The position numbers and the translations under genes are program-made. From the NCBI GenBank assembly GCA_026984335.1, contig JALSSK010000465.1:1-33678 (forward strand): DNA of 33,678 bases, given 5' to 3'. The notes beneath the pieces were generated by a model, which saw only the letters and a program-made list of their open reading frames with translations, was not told where the DNA came from and searched no databases. Positions 8,054-15,302 of the stretch are shown here, in pieces; position 1 is the first letter of the stretch, and every line of letters starts with the position of its first letter. The DNA comes from Rhodothermales bacterium. GTDB taxonomy: Bacteria; Bacteroidota; Rhodothermia; Rhodothermales; ISCAR-4553.

Positions 8054-10234
8054 TCAACGCTGAAACGCTCCGATGAGGCCGCCGTCGACGGTGAGGATCT
8101 GGCCGGTGGTTTTGCCCAGGCGGTTGCTGAGCAGGCAGAAGAAGGCTTCGGCCTGGTCGTCCGGAGTGATGGGTTGTTGGAGCAGGGTTCGCTCGGCGTA
8201 GAAGGCGGACAGGCGGCTGCGCAACGCCTCCGTGTCTTCGGCTTCGTCGAAGGGGAGTCCATATTTCAGCAGCGAAGCCATGACGCGATCGCGGGGGAAC
8301 ATGCGGCTGCCCTCGACGACGGTGGCGGGGGCGACGCCGTTGACCCGCACCCGGGGCGCCAGCGCGATGGCCAACTCGCGCACCAGATGATTGGCGGCAG
8401 CCTTGCTGGCATCGTAGGCCAGGCTGCCCTGCTTGGCCACGATACCGTTGACGCTCGTAGCAAGGACGAGGGCGGCATCGAGCCGCTGCTCGCGCCACCT
8501 CCGGTAAGCCTCCTCCGCCACGAGATAGGGGCCGAGCGTGTTAACGGCGAAACTGCGCATCCAGTCGTCCACGTCGTTGCGACCTTCGGCGTCCGGTGTG
8601 GCATAGAGGCCGGCGGTGACGGCCACGCCGTCGAGGCCTCCATAGGCCAGCGTGACCTGGCGGAGGGCCCGGTCGATGGAGGCCCGATCGGTGACGTCGC
8701 ACGGCAGGGCGATCAGGTCGCCGCAATTGCTGATGCCCGTGCCCGCCACGCCGAGGCCCTTACCAAGGCGTTGCAACTGCTCCTCGGCAACGTCGCGGGC
8801 GGCGGCCTCGTCCCGGTCAAGGACGGCCACGACGGCGCCCTCTCCGACGAGCCGCCGCACGAGCGCCCGGCCGATGCCGCTCCCCCCACCGACGACGGCG
8901 AAGATGCGGCGTGAGAGCTCCTGCTCGGGGGGCATCCTGCGCAACTTGGCCTCCTCCAGTTGCCAGTACTCGATATCGAAGGCTTCCTGTCGGGGCAACG
9001 CCGTGTATTCGGAGACCGCCTCGGCGCCGGCCATTGCCCCGATGGCGGCCCGGATAAACTCGGCGGCTACCCGGCTCTCGCTCTTGCTTTTGCCCCAGGC
9101 CACGATTCCGATCCCCGGGAGGAGGAGCACGGAAGGGTCGGCCCCGCGCATGGGCGGGGAGTCCGGACGGCGGTGTCGCTCGTAGTAGGCGCGGTAGTCT
9201 TCCCGATACTTTGCCAGGCCGTCCACGATCTTTTCGCGCAGGGTCGCTTCATCCTCATGCTCCGGGTTCCAGTCTACATAGAGCGGCTTGATGCGGGTGC
9301 GGAGGAAGTGGTCGGGGCAGGAGGCGCCCATTTCCGCGAGGCGCGGCGCATCATGGGAACCCACGAAAGCCAGCGCATCGTCCCCCGCCTCGACGGTGGC
9401 GAGGACGCGCCGAGTTCGGCTAAGGCGGCCGCGCAACCAGGGCAGGAGCGAATCCAACAGGCGCTCTCGTGCCTCCTCCGGCAACGCCGGATAACGAACG
9501 TCGCCGAAGAGGGGACGCTCCTCGAGATGGGGAGCCAGGTAGGCTGCGGCACGGTTGATCAACTCGAGCGTCAGATGGTAGCACGCCCGGTCGTCATCGG
9601 CCCAGTTGATGAGGCCGTGCCCGCCCAGAAGCACGCCCCTGGCCCGCGGATGCTCCCGGCAGATGCGTTGCAAGGTCAGCCCGAGTTCAAAGCCGGGCCG
9701 CTGCCAGTCGGTCCAGATCACCTCGTCGCCGTAGATTTCGCGCGTGAGGCGTTCCCCGTCGCGGGCCGTGGCCAGGGCAATGCACGCCACCGGATGCGTA
9801 TGATCGACGTGCCGGTAGGGCACGAAGGCGTGCAGCGGGGTGTCGATGCTCGGCGCTCGCGGGTTCAGGTTGAACGTGGTGTGGGGGTACCTTCCCACCA
9901 TGGCGTCCTCGGCCGGCGTTTTGGGGCCGCGCTCCGGATATGCGGCATAGAGGTCCTGCAACGCTCGCAACCGGTCCATGTAAAGCGAGGCGAAGTGCTC
10001 GCGCCGCGCCGTTCGAAGGTCGCCGCCGGACCCTTTCACCCACAGCACCTCGACCGGCTCGCCCGTCAGCGGGTCCCTCTCGAGGAGCTTGGAAGAAGTA
10101 TTGCCGCCTCCCGTATTGGTCACGCGCCAGTCGGCGCCCAGGAGGTTGGATCGGTAGACGAGGCGATCCAGCGGATCGAGTCGGGCGGCGACGGTGTCGC
10201 TCCACTGATTTTCAACAGGTTCGAGGGCAAACAT
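8054..10234 (-). CDS. rhaD: Bifunctional rhamnulose-1-phosphate aldolase / lactaldehyde dehydrogenase (RhaEW type)
   Basis: A 726-residue fusion. The N-terminal class II aldolase domain (residues about 20-410) has TGGGNTSSK at 41-49, the metal pair His145/His147 in DHTHPVACIA and a third His206 in GGHGLINW. The C-terminal short-chain dehydrogenase (about 440-726) has the nucleotide motif GGGSGIG at 449-455, NAG replaced by TAG at 540-542, catalytic Ser594, Tyr607 and Lys611 (YDASK) and a typical ending (TGQILTVDGG). Known members of this fusion cleave L-rhamnulose 1-phosphate to DHAP and L-lactaldehyde and oxidise the lactaldehyde in the same polypeptide. It is 37 bp downstream of rhaB, so substrate flows directly from the kinase. 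Length and both active sites are complete. The gene name follows the fused family; RhaEW is used for the Bacillus homologue. Confidence 0.92.
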   Translation of the reverse strand: MFALEPVENQWSDTVAARLDPLDRLVYRSNLLGADWRVTNTGGGNTSSKLLERDPLTGEPVEVLWVKGSGGDLRTARREHFASLYMDRLRALQDLYAAYPERGPKTPAEDAMVGRYPHTTFNLNPRAPSIDTPLHAFVPYRHVDHTHPVACIALATARDGERLTREIYGDEVIWTDWQRPGFELGLTLQRICREHPRARGVLLGGHGLINWADDDRACYHLTLELINRAAAYLAPHLEERPLFGDVRYPALPEEARERLLDSLLPWLRGRLSRTRRVLATVEAGDDALAFVGSHDAPRLAEMGASCPDHFLRTRIKPLYVDWNPEHEDEATLREKIVDGLAKYREDYRAYYERHRRPDSPPMRGADPSVLLLPGIGIVAWGKSKSESRVAAEFIRAAIGAMAGAEAVSEYTALPRQEAFDIEYWQLEEAKLRRMPPEQELSRRIFAVVGGGSGIGRALVRRLVGEGAVVAVLDRDEAAARDVAEEQLQRLGKGLGVAGTGISNCGDLIALPCDVTDRASIDRALRQVTLAYGGLDGVAVTAGLYATPDAEGRNDVDDWMRSFAVNTLGPYLVAEEAYRRWREQRLDAALVLATSVNGIVAKQGSLAYDASKAAANHLVRELAIALAPRVRVNGVAPATVVEGSRMFPRDRVMASLLKYGLPFDEAEDTEALRSRLSAFYAERTLLQQPITPDDQAEAFFCLLSNRLGKTTGQILTVDGGLIGAFQR

Positions 10235-10271
10235 GGGTCGCTTGGGAATTCAGGTCAGACTTCAATAGGGG

Positions 10272-11690
10272 TCAGGAAGGCGGGGAATAGCTTCTCATGT
10301 CGAAGGAGCCGCGCACCACGTCCCGGATAGAAAGTCCCTCGGGCAGGTCGCCCATGGTGCGAGCCTGTACCAACAGGTTGCCCGCGGCGGTGGCTTCGGC
10401 GGGACCGGCCACCACGTTCCGCCGGCACGCCGTGGCGGTGAGCCGGCAAAGCAGGGGATTGCGGGAGCCGCCGCCCACCAGGTGGATCGTGTCGATGCGC
10501 CGACCGAGCAGCCCTTCGAGCGTCGTCAGCGTGCGCCGGTAACGCTCGGCAAGGCTTTCGAGAATCAACCGGCACAGGGCGGGAGGCGTTTCGGGTACGG
10601 GACGGTCATGCTCCCCGAGCCAGTCGGCGATGCGTCCGAGCATGTCGCCACGTTCCAGAAAGCGAGGATCCTCCAGGTCGATCGGCCCGTCGGAGGGCGG
10701 GACGCCGGCGGCTTCGCGAAGCAGCGCATCGTAGGAAACGCTCCGGCCGGCCTCTTTCCACGCGCGCATGCATTCCTGGAGCACCCACAGCCCCGTGAGA
10801 TTTTTGAGGAACCGGATGACGCCGTCCAGTCCAACCTCATTGGTGAAACCGGCCTTCCGGCCTTCTTCGGTAAGGAGGGGCTCCTTCCGTTCGACACCCA
10901 TCAACGACCACGTTCCGCAACTGATGTAGGCCCAGGCGCCTGCCTCGTCGCGCGCCGGGGTCGCAGCGACGGCGCACGCCGTGTCGTGAGAACACCCCGT
11001 CACCACGGCCGCGCCGGGCATCCCGGTCACCTGACCCGTCCGCGTGCCGGAGGGGACGATCTCGGGCCATCCGGCACGCGGCAGGTCGAAGGCGGCCAGC
11101 AACTCCCCGGACCAGACCCGCTTTCGCGCATCCATCAACTGGGTGCAGCTTGCCATCGAGAAGTCCGTGACGGCGCGGCCCCCGAAACGGTGGTTGAAAT
11201 AGTCGGCGATGGGGAGCCGGAGGGCGGTTCGCTCGAAGAGATCAGGCTCCTCCTCACGGTCCGCAAGGACCTGGTAGAGGGTGTTGAACGGGAGAAACTG
11301 TATCCCCGTGACGGCATAGATCTGCTCCGGAGAAACGTGTTCCAGGGCTCGTTTCATGGCGCGGGCACGGACGGGATCCCGGTAACTGTAGGGGCGCCGG
11401 AGTGGGCGAAGCTGAGCGTCCAGGGGCACGTAGTCGACGGACCACGAGTCGACCGATACGCTGCGCAGGGAGGGGGCGGCCTTCAGAGCCTGGTGAAGCC
11501 CTTCCTCGAGATGGCGTTGCAGCGCTTCCATGTCCCAGTAGAGCCGTTGCCCTTCCGCCACGAGCGGCGTCTCGAAGCGGTGCACCGTTTCCATCGACAG
11601 CTCCCCGTCGCGCAGACGTCCGAGGAGCGCCCGGCCGTTCGAGGCGCCCAGGTCGAAGGCGAGGTATGAGGTCCCCCCGGATGACGACAT
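10272..11690 (-). CDS. rhaB: Rhamnulokinase
   Basis: A 472-residue FGGY-family carbohydrate kinase. It has the first phosphate-binding motif near the start (YLAFDLGASNGRALLG, residues 9-24), the substrate-side SVDSWSVDYVPLD, the central ISCGTWSLMGVE and the adenosine motif VGGGSRNPLLC, all matching RhaB. It phosphorylates L-rhamnulose at C1 using ATP. The frame extends upstream of the chosen start, but the extra part would run through the AT-rich regulatory region and antisense to eda. The ATG at 11690 gives MSSSGGTSYLAFDLG, which places the motif where the family has it. It is the first gene of the minus-strand operon; a palindrome lies 13 bp upstream of the start codon. Confidence 0.93.
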   Translation of the reverse strand: MSSSGGTSYLAFDLGASNGRALLGRLRDGELSMETVHRFETPLVAEGQRLYWDMEALQRHLEEGLHQALKAAPSLRSVSVDSWSVDYVPLDAQLRPLRRPYSYRDPVRARAMKRALEHVSPEQIYAVTGIQFLPFNTLYQVLADREEEPDLFERTALRLPIADYFNHRFGGRAVTDFSMASCTQLMDARKRVWSGELLAAFDLPRAGWPEIVPSGTRTGQVTGMPGAAVVTGCSHDTACAVAATPARDEAGAWAYISCGTWSLMGVERKEPLLTEEGRKAGFTNEVGLDGVIRFLKNLTGLWVLQECMRAWKEAGRSVSYDALLREAAGVPPSDGPIDLEDPRFLERGDMLGRIADWLGEHDRPVPETPPALCRLILESLAERYRRTLTTLEGLLGRRIDTIHLVGGGSRNPLLCRLTATACRRNVVAGPAEATAAGNLLVQARTMGDLPEGLSIRDVVRGSFDMRSYSPPS

Positions 11691-11703
11691 GGTTGTTTTA
11701 TAT

Positions 11704-11720
11704 TTGAAATAATATTTCAA
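11704..11720. promoter_or_regulatory. Perfect palindrome, candidate operator
   Basis: The sequence is TTGAAAT, AAT, ATTTCAA: two 7-bp arms in perfect inverted repeat around a 3-bp centre. It sits 13 bp upstream of the rhaB start codon and directly abuts the TTG element of the plus-strand promoter at 11721. A dimeric repressor bound here could control both directions. No regulator gene for this locus is visible in the window. Confidence 0.6.
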
Positions 11721-11751
11721 TTGTGAACCACCCGGGAATTTAATATTTTTG
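11721..11751 (+). promoter_or_regulatory. Bacteroidota-type promoter for eda
   Basis: TTG at 11721-11723 and TATTTTTG at 11744-11751 match the -33 (TTTG/TTG) and -7 (TAnnTTTG) elements of the Bacteroidota primary sigma factor, with 20 bp between them. Transcription would start about 45 nt before the eda ATG. Confidence 0.6.
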
Positions 11752-11802
11752 AGGACTAATGTCAGCCCCCGAGGGCAACCCGTGATTTTTTGATGGGGTT
11801 CT

Positions 11803-12441
11803 ATGCGAGACGAGTTGTTGAACCGGTTCATTCGGGCGGGAGCCGTGGCCGTGCTTCGGCTGGACGACGGAGACGTGCTTCGTCCGGTTGTGGCGGCTCT
11901 GCGTGAGGGAGGCGTCAGGGCCGTCGAGATAACCATGACGGCGCCGGAGCCGCTCCGGCTGATTGGCGAGGCGGCCCGGCTCTTTGGCGACGAGATCCTG
12001 CTCGGGGTCGGTTCCGTGCTCACCCCTGAGGCCGCCGCCGAGGCGGTGGCGGCCGGCGCGCGTTTCGTCGTCAGTCCCATCTTCAAGCCGGAGATCGTGG
12101 CGGCGGCGCATGCGGCAGGGGTTCCGGCGATGCCGGGAGCCTTCACCCCGACGGAGATCCAGACGGCTCACGAAGCCGGGGCCGACGTCGTCAAGGTCTT
12201 TCCCGCAGGGGTGGTGGGGAGGGCTTTCTTCCGGGCCGTGCGGGCGCCCATGCCTCATCTCCGCCTGATGCCGACCGGAGGAGTGACGCTCGACAATGCG
12301 GGGGAATGGCTCCGGGCCGGCGCCTGCGCCGTCGGGGTCGGGAGCGCTCTGCTCGACCGGCAGGCCATCGCCGAGGGACGCTTCGAGGTCCTCACCGAAA
12401 ATGCCCGCCGGCTGATGACGAGCATCGACGCCGCACGCTGA
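11803..12441 (+). CDS. eda: KDPG / 4-hydroxy-2-oxoglutarate aldolase
   Basis: A 212-residue class I aldolase of the KDPG/KHG family. The Schiff-base lysine lies in ADVVKVFPAG (Lys133 region), the catalytic glutamate in VEITMTAP (about residue 46), and the phosphate-binding MPTGGV and AVGVGSAL motifs are present. GVGSVLT replaces the more common GAGTVL. It cleaves 2-keto-3-deoxy-6-phosphogluconate to pyruvate and glyceraldehyde-3-phosphate, the last step of the Entner-Doudoroff and uronate (KDG) routes; homologues acting on other 2-keto-3-deoxy acids exist. It is divergent from rhaB and leads a two-gene unit with the ABC ATPase 48 bp downstream. Rhamnose breakdown through RhaD does not need this enzyme, so its placement hints that uronic acids are metabolised alongside rhamnose. 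Confidence 0.88.
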   Translation: MRDELLNRFIRAGAVAVLRLDDGDVLRPVVAALREGGVRAVEITMTAPEPLRLIGEAARLFGDEILLGVGSVLTPEAAAEAVAAGARFVVSPIFKPEIVAAAHAAGVPAMPGAFTPTEIQTAHEAGADVVKVFPAGVVGRAFFRAVRAPMPHLRLMPTGGVTLDNAGEWLRAGACAVGVGSALLDRQAIAEGRFEVLTENARRLMTSIDAAR

Positions 12442-12480
12442 CGCATCCTGACCCGAAGATTATTGCTCACAACCATATAC

Positions 12481-12486
12481 GGGGGG
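12481..12486 (+). promoter_or_regulatory. Ribosome binding site deciding the ABC ATPase start
   Basis: A run of six G lies 3 bp upstream of the ATG at 12490 and supports that start over the in-frame TTG at 12463. Confidence 0.5.
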
Positions 12487-12489
12487 ACG

Positions 12490-13608
12490 ATGGCCCGGGT
12501 GAAGCTGGAACGGATTCGAAAGGTTTACGATGACGGTTCCGTAGCCGTGCGCGACGTCAGCCTGGAAGTCGACCATGGAGAATTGCTCGTCCTCGTGGGC
12601 CCGTCGGGTTGCGGAAAAAGCTCCATTCTGCGCATGATCGCCGGCCTCGAAGGGATCTCGGGGGGGCTGGTCTCTATCGGCGGACGCGTCGTGAATGACC
12701 TGCAGCCCAGGGATCGCGATGTCGCCATGGTCTTTCAGAACTATGCGCTCTACCCACACATGACGGTTTTCGAAAACATGGCCTTCGGGCTCCGGTTGCG
12801 TAAATTTCCCCGGGAGGAAATCCGGGAACGGGTAACGGAAGCCGCCGAGATTCTCTCCATCACCGATATTCTGGATCGCAGGCCCGGACAACTCTCCGGC
12901 GGGCAGCGTCAGCGCGTTGCCGTTGGTCGGGCGCTCGTGCGGCGTCCGAAGGTCTTTCTGTTCGATGAGCCGCTCTCGAACCTGGACGCCAAGTTGCGGC
13001 AACAGATGCGCACCGAAATCGCCCGATTACACCGGCAACTGGAGGCCACCATGATCTACGTGACCCACGATCAGGTGGAGGCCATGACCCTGGGAGACCG
13101 GATCGTGGTGCTCAAGGATGGGCAGGTGCAACAGATTGCCGCTCCCATGCATCTCTATGCGCACCCGACCAACCGTTTCGTCGCCGGATTTATCGGAAGT
13201 CCGGGCATGAACTTTATCGAGGGACGGCTATCGCTTACGGCGGGAGATACGCTGTCCTTCCGGTCGGAAGACAACCGGATCGCGTTCCCTCTGGCGCGGG
13301 AGCATCGTGCATCGCTGTGCGCTTCCGTTGGCCGCCGCGTCGTTCTGGGAATTCGGCCGGAAGATATTTCAGTCGTCGTTGAAGAGCCTGCCCCGGGGCG
13401 GGTTGCGGGGGAACGCTTTTCCCTTGAGATGCTCGAGCCGATGGGCAACGAGGTGTTCGTCCATGCCCGGAGGGGAAACGTGCAGGTGATCGCGCGCGTG
13501 CCGCCGCAGGCGCTGCCTGCCCCGGGAACGGAAGTATATCTGGGTTTTTTCCTCGAAAAGATGCATTTCTTCGATGTCGAGACCGGTGAAGCTCTAGTCG
13601 CTGCGTGA
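12490..13608 (+). CDS. Sugar-importer ABC ATPase (MalK/UgpC/MsmX type)
   Basis: A 372-residue ATPase of the carbohydrate-importer subfamily. Motifs: Walker A GPSGCGKSS at 37-45, Q-loop Gln83, signature LSGGQ at 135-139, Walker B FLFDEP at 156-161 and H-loop His193. A C-terminal TOBE/OB-type regulatory domain follows (about 235-372, LGIRPEDI). An upstream TTG at 12463 is in frame, but the ATG at 12490 has a strong ribosome binding site (GGGGGG at 12481-12486) and gives the usual N-terminus. It energises uptake of mono- or oligosaccharides through membrane permeases and a binding protein, none of which are next to it. Such stand-alone ATPases can serve several importers, as MsmX does in Bacillus. 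Confidence 0.9.
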   Translation: MARVKLERIRKVYDDGSVAVRDVSLEVDHGELLVLVGPSGCGKSSILRMIAGLEGISGGLVSIGGRVVNDLQPRDRDVAMVFQNYALYPHMTVFENMAFGLRLRKFPREEIRERVTEAAEILSITDILDRRPGQLSGGQRQRVAVGRALVRRPKVFLFDEPLSNLDAKLRQQMRTEIARLHRQLEATMIYVTHDQVEAMTLGDRIVVLKDGQVQQIAAPMHLYAHPTNRFVAGFIGSPGMNFIEGRLSLTAGDTLSFRSEDNRIAFPLAREHRASLCASVGRRVVLGIRPEDISVVVEEPAPGRVAGERFSLEMLEPMGNEVFVHARRGNVQVIARVPPQALPAPGTEVYLGFFLEKMHFFDVETGEALVAA

Positions 13609-14064
13609 GGCCCCCGGTTCTCGCCATCGCTACGCATACGCATCCGAGAAGACGTCTAAACAACCGCCATCGCGATGTGGCGGACCCCGCCGGAAACGCT
13701 TCCCCGCGACCGGATCAACCGTCGCCGCTGGTATTTGTCCCGGAATGCTCGCCGGGGAAGAGACCCGCAGGGGGCCACCGGCGGCGAAAGCACGTCATCA
13801 AGCCGAATCATGCGTTTCCCCCACGCGCGGGGCGCCGCGAACGTCCGCCGCCGCTCCGCGTCTCGCTGCCCGGGGGGCCCGGGTCGAACGACGTGGGGAT
13901 GTCCGCAGCCGGCTCGGCGGCGAGCGCGAGGTGCGGTTCGAGCGCATGGGGCCGAAGGCGCTGCTCGTCGCGCCGAAGCTGCGGTTCCGGGCGAACACGA
14001 GCCATGCCGCCGAGCGCCGGTCCGTGGCGGACGCCTTCGCGCCGAGCGTGGTGTGGGGCTTCAC
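13609..14064. other. Gene-poor stretch, probable decayed DNA
   Basis: No convincing gene is seen here. All long frames give Arg/Pro/Ala-rich translations typical of non-coding frames in GC-rich DNA. One short patch (about 13855-13945, +2 frame) reads LAARGARV, then RLGGEREVRFERM, which resembles the second strand and following region of a short-chain dehydrogenase, consistent with a decayed N-terminus of the fragment that follows. No terminator hairpin for the ABC ATPase gene was recognised. Confidence 0.45.
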
Positions 14065-14451
14065 TTTTTCGGAGCGGTGGCGCTCACGCGGGCCCTGTTG
14101 CCGCTGATGAGAGCGAGCGCTGAGGGGCGCATCGTGAACGTCTCCTCCATCATGGGCTCGTTGCGCATGCACAGCGATCCGCATTCGCCCATCTATGACG
14201 TCAAACCCTTTGGCTACAACACTTCCAAAACGGCGCTGAATCGGTTCACGGTTCACCTGGCGCATGCGCTGAAGGATACCCCCGTCAAGGTCTTCTCCGC
14301 TCATCCGGGGTGGGTCAGGACCGAGCCGGGGACGGAGGCCGCTCCCATGTCGCCCGAAGAGGGCGTCAAGAGCATCGTTGATCTGGCCCTGGACCGGGTC
14401 TCCTTTCCCAGGGGATCTTTCGTTCATTTGAACGAGCAATTGCCCTGGTGA
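14065..14451 (+). pseudogene. Short-chain dehydrogenase fragment, N-terminus decayed
   Basis: The frame from about 14065 to the TGA at 14449-14451 is a good C-terminal two-thirds of a classical short-chain dehydrogenase: HFFGAVALTRALLPLM, then RIVNVSSIMGS with the catalytic Ser, GYNTSKTAL with the Tyr-x3-Lys pair, and the HPGWVRTEPG motif that follows the active site in this family. The nucleotide-binding TGxxxGIG and the NAG motif are missing. The same frame continues upstream without a stop to 13675 but its translation there is not protein-like, and a possible N-terminal remnant is in another frame. So this reads as a frameshifted and degraded gene. A sequencing error alone would not restore a complete N-terminus. 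Confidence 0.6.
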
Positions 14452-14590
14452 TCCCGGAAGGCGATCATGAACGGCGCTTCAGGGCGGGGCGCTTCTGCGC
14501 GCGCCCTACGAAGCGCTTCGGCCCCGGCCGCGTCTCTCGCCCCCGGTTTTCCTCGCAAACAGGTCGTTGTGACGCTGTTTTGAAAATAAA

Positions 14591-14606
14591 TCAACCAGTT
14601 GGTTGA
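14591..14606. promoter_or_regulatory. Perfect palindrome, likely TetR operator
   Basis: TCAACCA, GT, TGGTTGA: two 7-bp arms in perfect inverted repeat with a 2-bp centre, 90 bp upstream of the TetR gene in a locally AT-rich patch. Size and symmetry suit a TetR-family dimer. It is flanked by promoter-like pieces (TTTTG at 14578-14582 and TATTTG at 14609-14614), so bound repressor would cover the promoter and control its own operon. The rest of 14452-14696 shows nothing else recognisable except a ribosome binding site GAGGGA at 14685-14690. Confidence 0.6.
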
Positions 14607-14696
14607 ACTATTTGATTAATCTGTGTATCCTGTTTCGGAGAGCGAGCGCGGCCGAGGCGGTCGCGCCGGGGCAGGGAGACGTTTGAGGGACGCCCG

Positions 14697-15302
14697 ATGG
14701 CATCGGATCGGAACACCGAGAAAAGGATCTTCGAAGCGGCGAAAGCGATCTTTCACGAGCGCGGCTATCACGGCGCGCGGATGCAGGAGATCGCGCGGCG
14801 GGCGGGCATCAATCAGTCGATGCTCCACTATTATTTCCGCAGCAAGGAGGGGCTGTTCGAGGCGGTGTTTCGGGCGACGGCCGGCGAGGTGCTTACGCCG
14901 GTCTTTGAGGTGCTCTCCGCGGATTTGCCGCTGTCCGAAAAGCTGGACCGGTTCGTCGAGATCTACATCGATCAGGTGTCCGCCAATCCGTACGCGCCGG
15001 GCTTTTTGCTCGAAGAACTGAGCCATCATCCCGATCATCTGCGTCGCTTTGCGGGAGACCGTGGAAAGGTCGTTTTTGAGAAACTGGCCGGGGAGGTGCG
15101 GGAGGCCGTAGTGCGCGGAGAGCTTCGCCCCATCAGCCCCGAGGATCTGTTTGCCAATCTGGTGGCGCTCTGCCTGTTTCCCTTCATCGCCCGCCCCATC
15201 TTGCAGACGGTGACCGGCCTCGACGATGACGCCTATCGCAGCTTTTTGCGCCGGCGCAAGCGGGAAGTGCGCCGCTTCATTCACCATGCTCTGAAGCCAT
15301 GA
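14697..15302 (+). CDS. TetR-family transcriptional repressor of the efflux operon
   Basis: A 201-residue TetR regulator. The N-terminal helix-turn-helix is clear: RIFEAAKAIFHERGYHGARMQEIARRAGINQSMLHYYFRSKEGLFEAVF, residues about 10-57, with the family signature around MLHYYF. The remaining helices form the ligand-binding and dimerisation domain, whose sequence does not identify the inducer. The ATG has a good ribosome binding site (GAGGGA, 6 bp upstream). It is the first gene of the efflux operon and overlaps the TolC gene by 4 bp (ATGA), so it is co-transcribed with the genes it presumably represses. The arrangement parallels cecR (ybiH) before ybhGFSR in E. coli. Confidence 0.9.
   Translation: MASDRNTEKRIFEAAKAIFHERGYHGARMQEIARRAGINQSMLHYYFRSKEGLFEAVFRATAGEVLTPVFEVLSADLPLSEKLDRFVEIYIDQVSANPYAPGFLLEELSHHPDHLRRFAGDRGKVVFEKLAGEVREAVVRGELRPISPEDLFANLVALCLFPFIARPILQTVTGLDDDAYRSFLRRRKREVRRFIHHALKP

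Larger units (their letters stand above)
11691..11802. promoter_or_regulatory. AT-rich divergent regulatory region between rhaB and eda
   Basis: This 112-bp spacer is strikingly AT-rich at its left and centre (about 11696-11755), compared with the GC-rich DNA on both sides. It separates the divergent rhaB and eda start codons and contains the palindrome and promoter listed separately. Between 11765 and 11800 there are small possible stems (GCCC with GGGC, and AACCC with GGGTT) in the eda leader; the second could cover the weak GGGG ribosome binding site. They are too short to claim as a regulatory RNA. Confidence 0.7.

Noticed and set aside
13675-14064. Upstream in-frame extension of the dehydrogenase fragment
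   Set aside because: The frame is open, but the translation is Arg-rich and lacks the nucleotide-binding motif, so it was not called as an intact gene.
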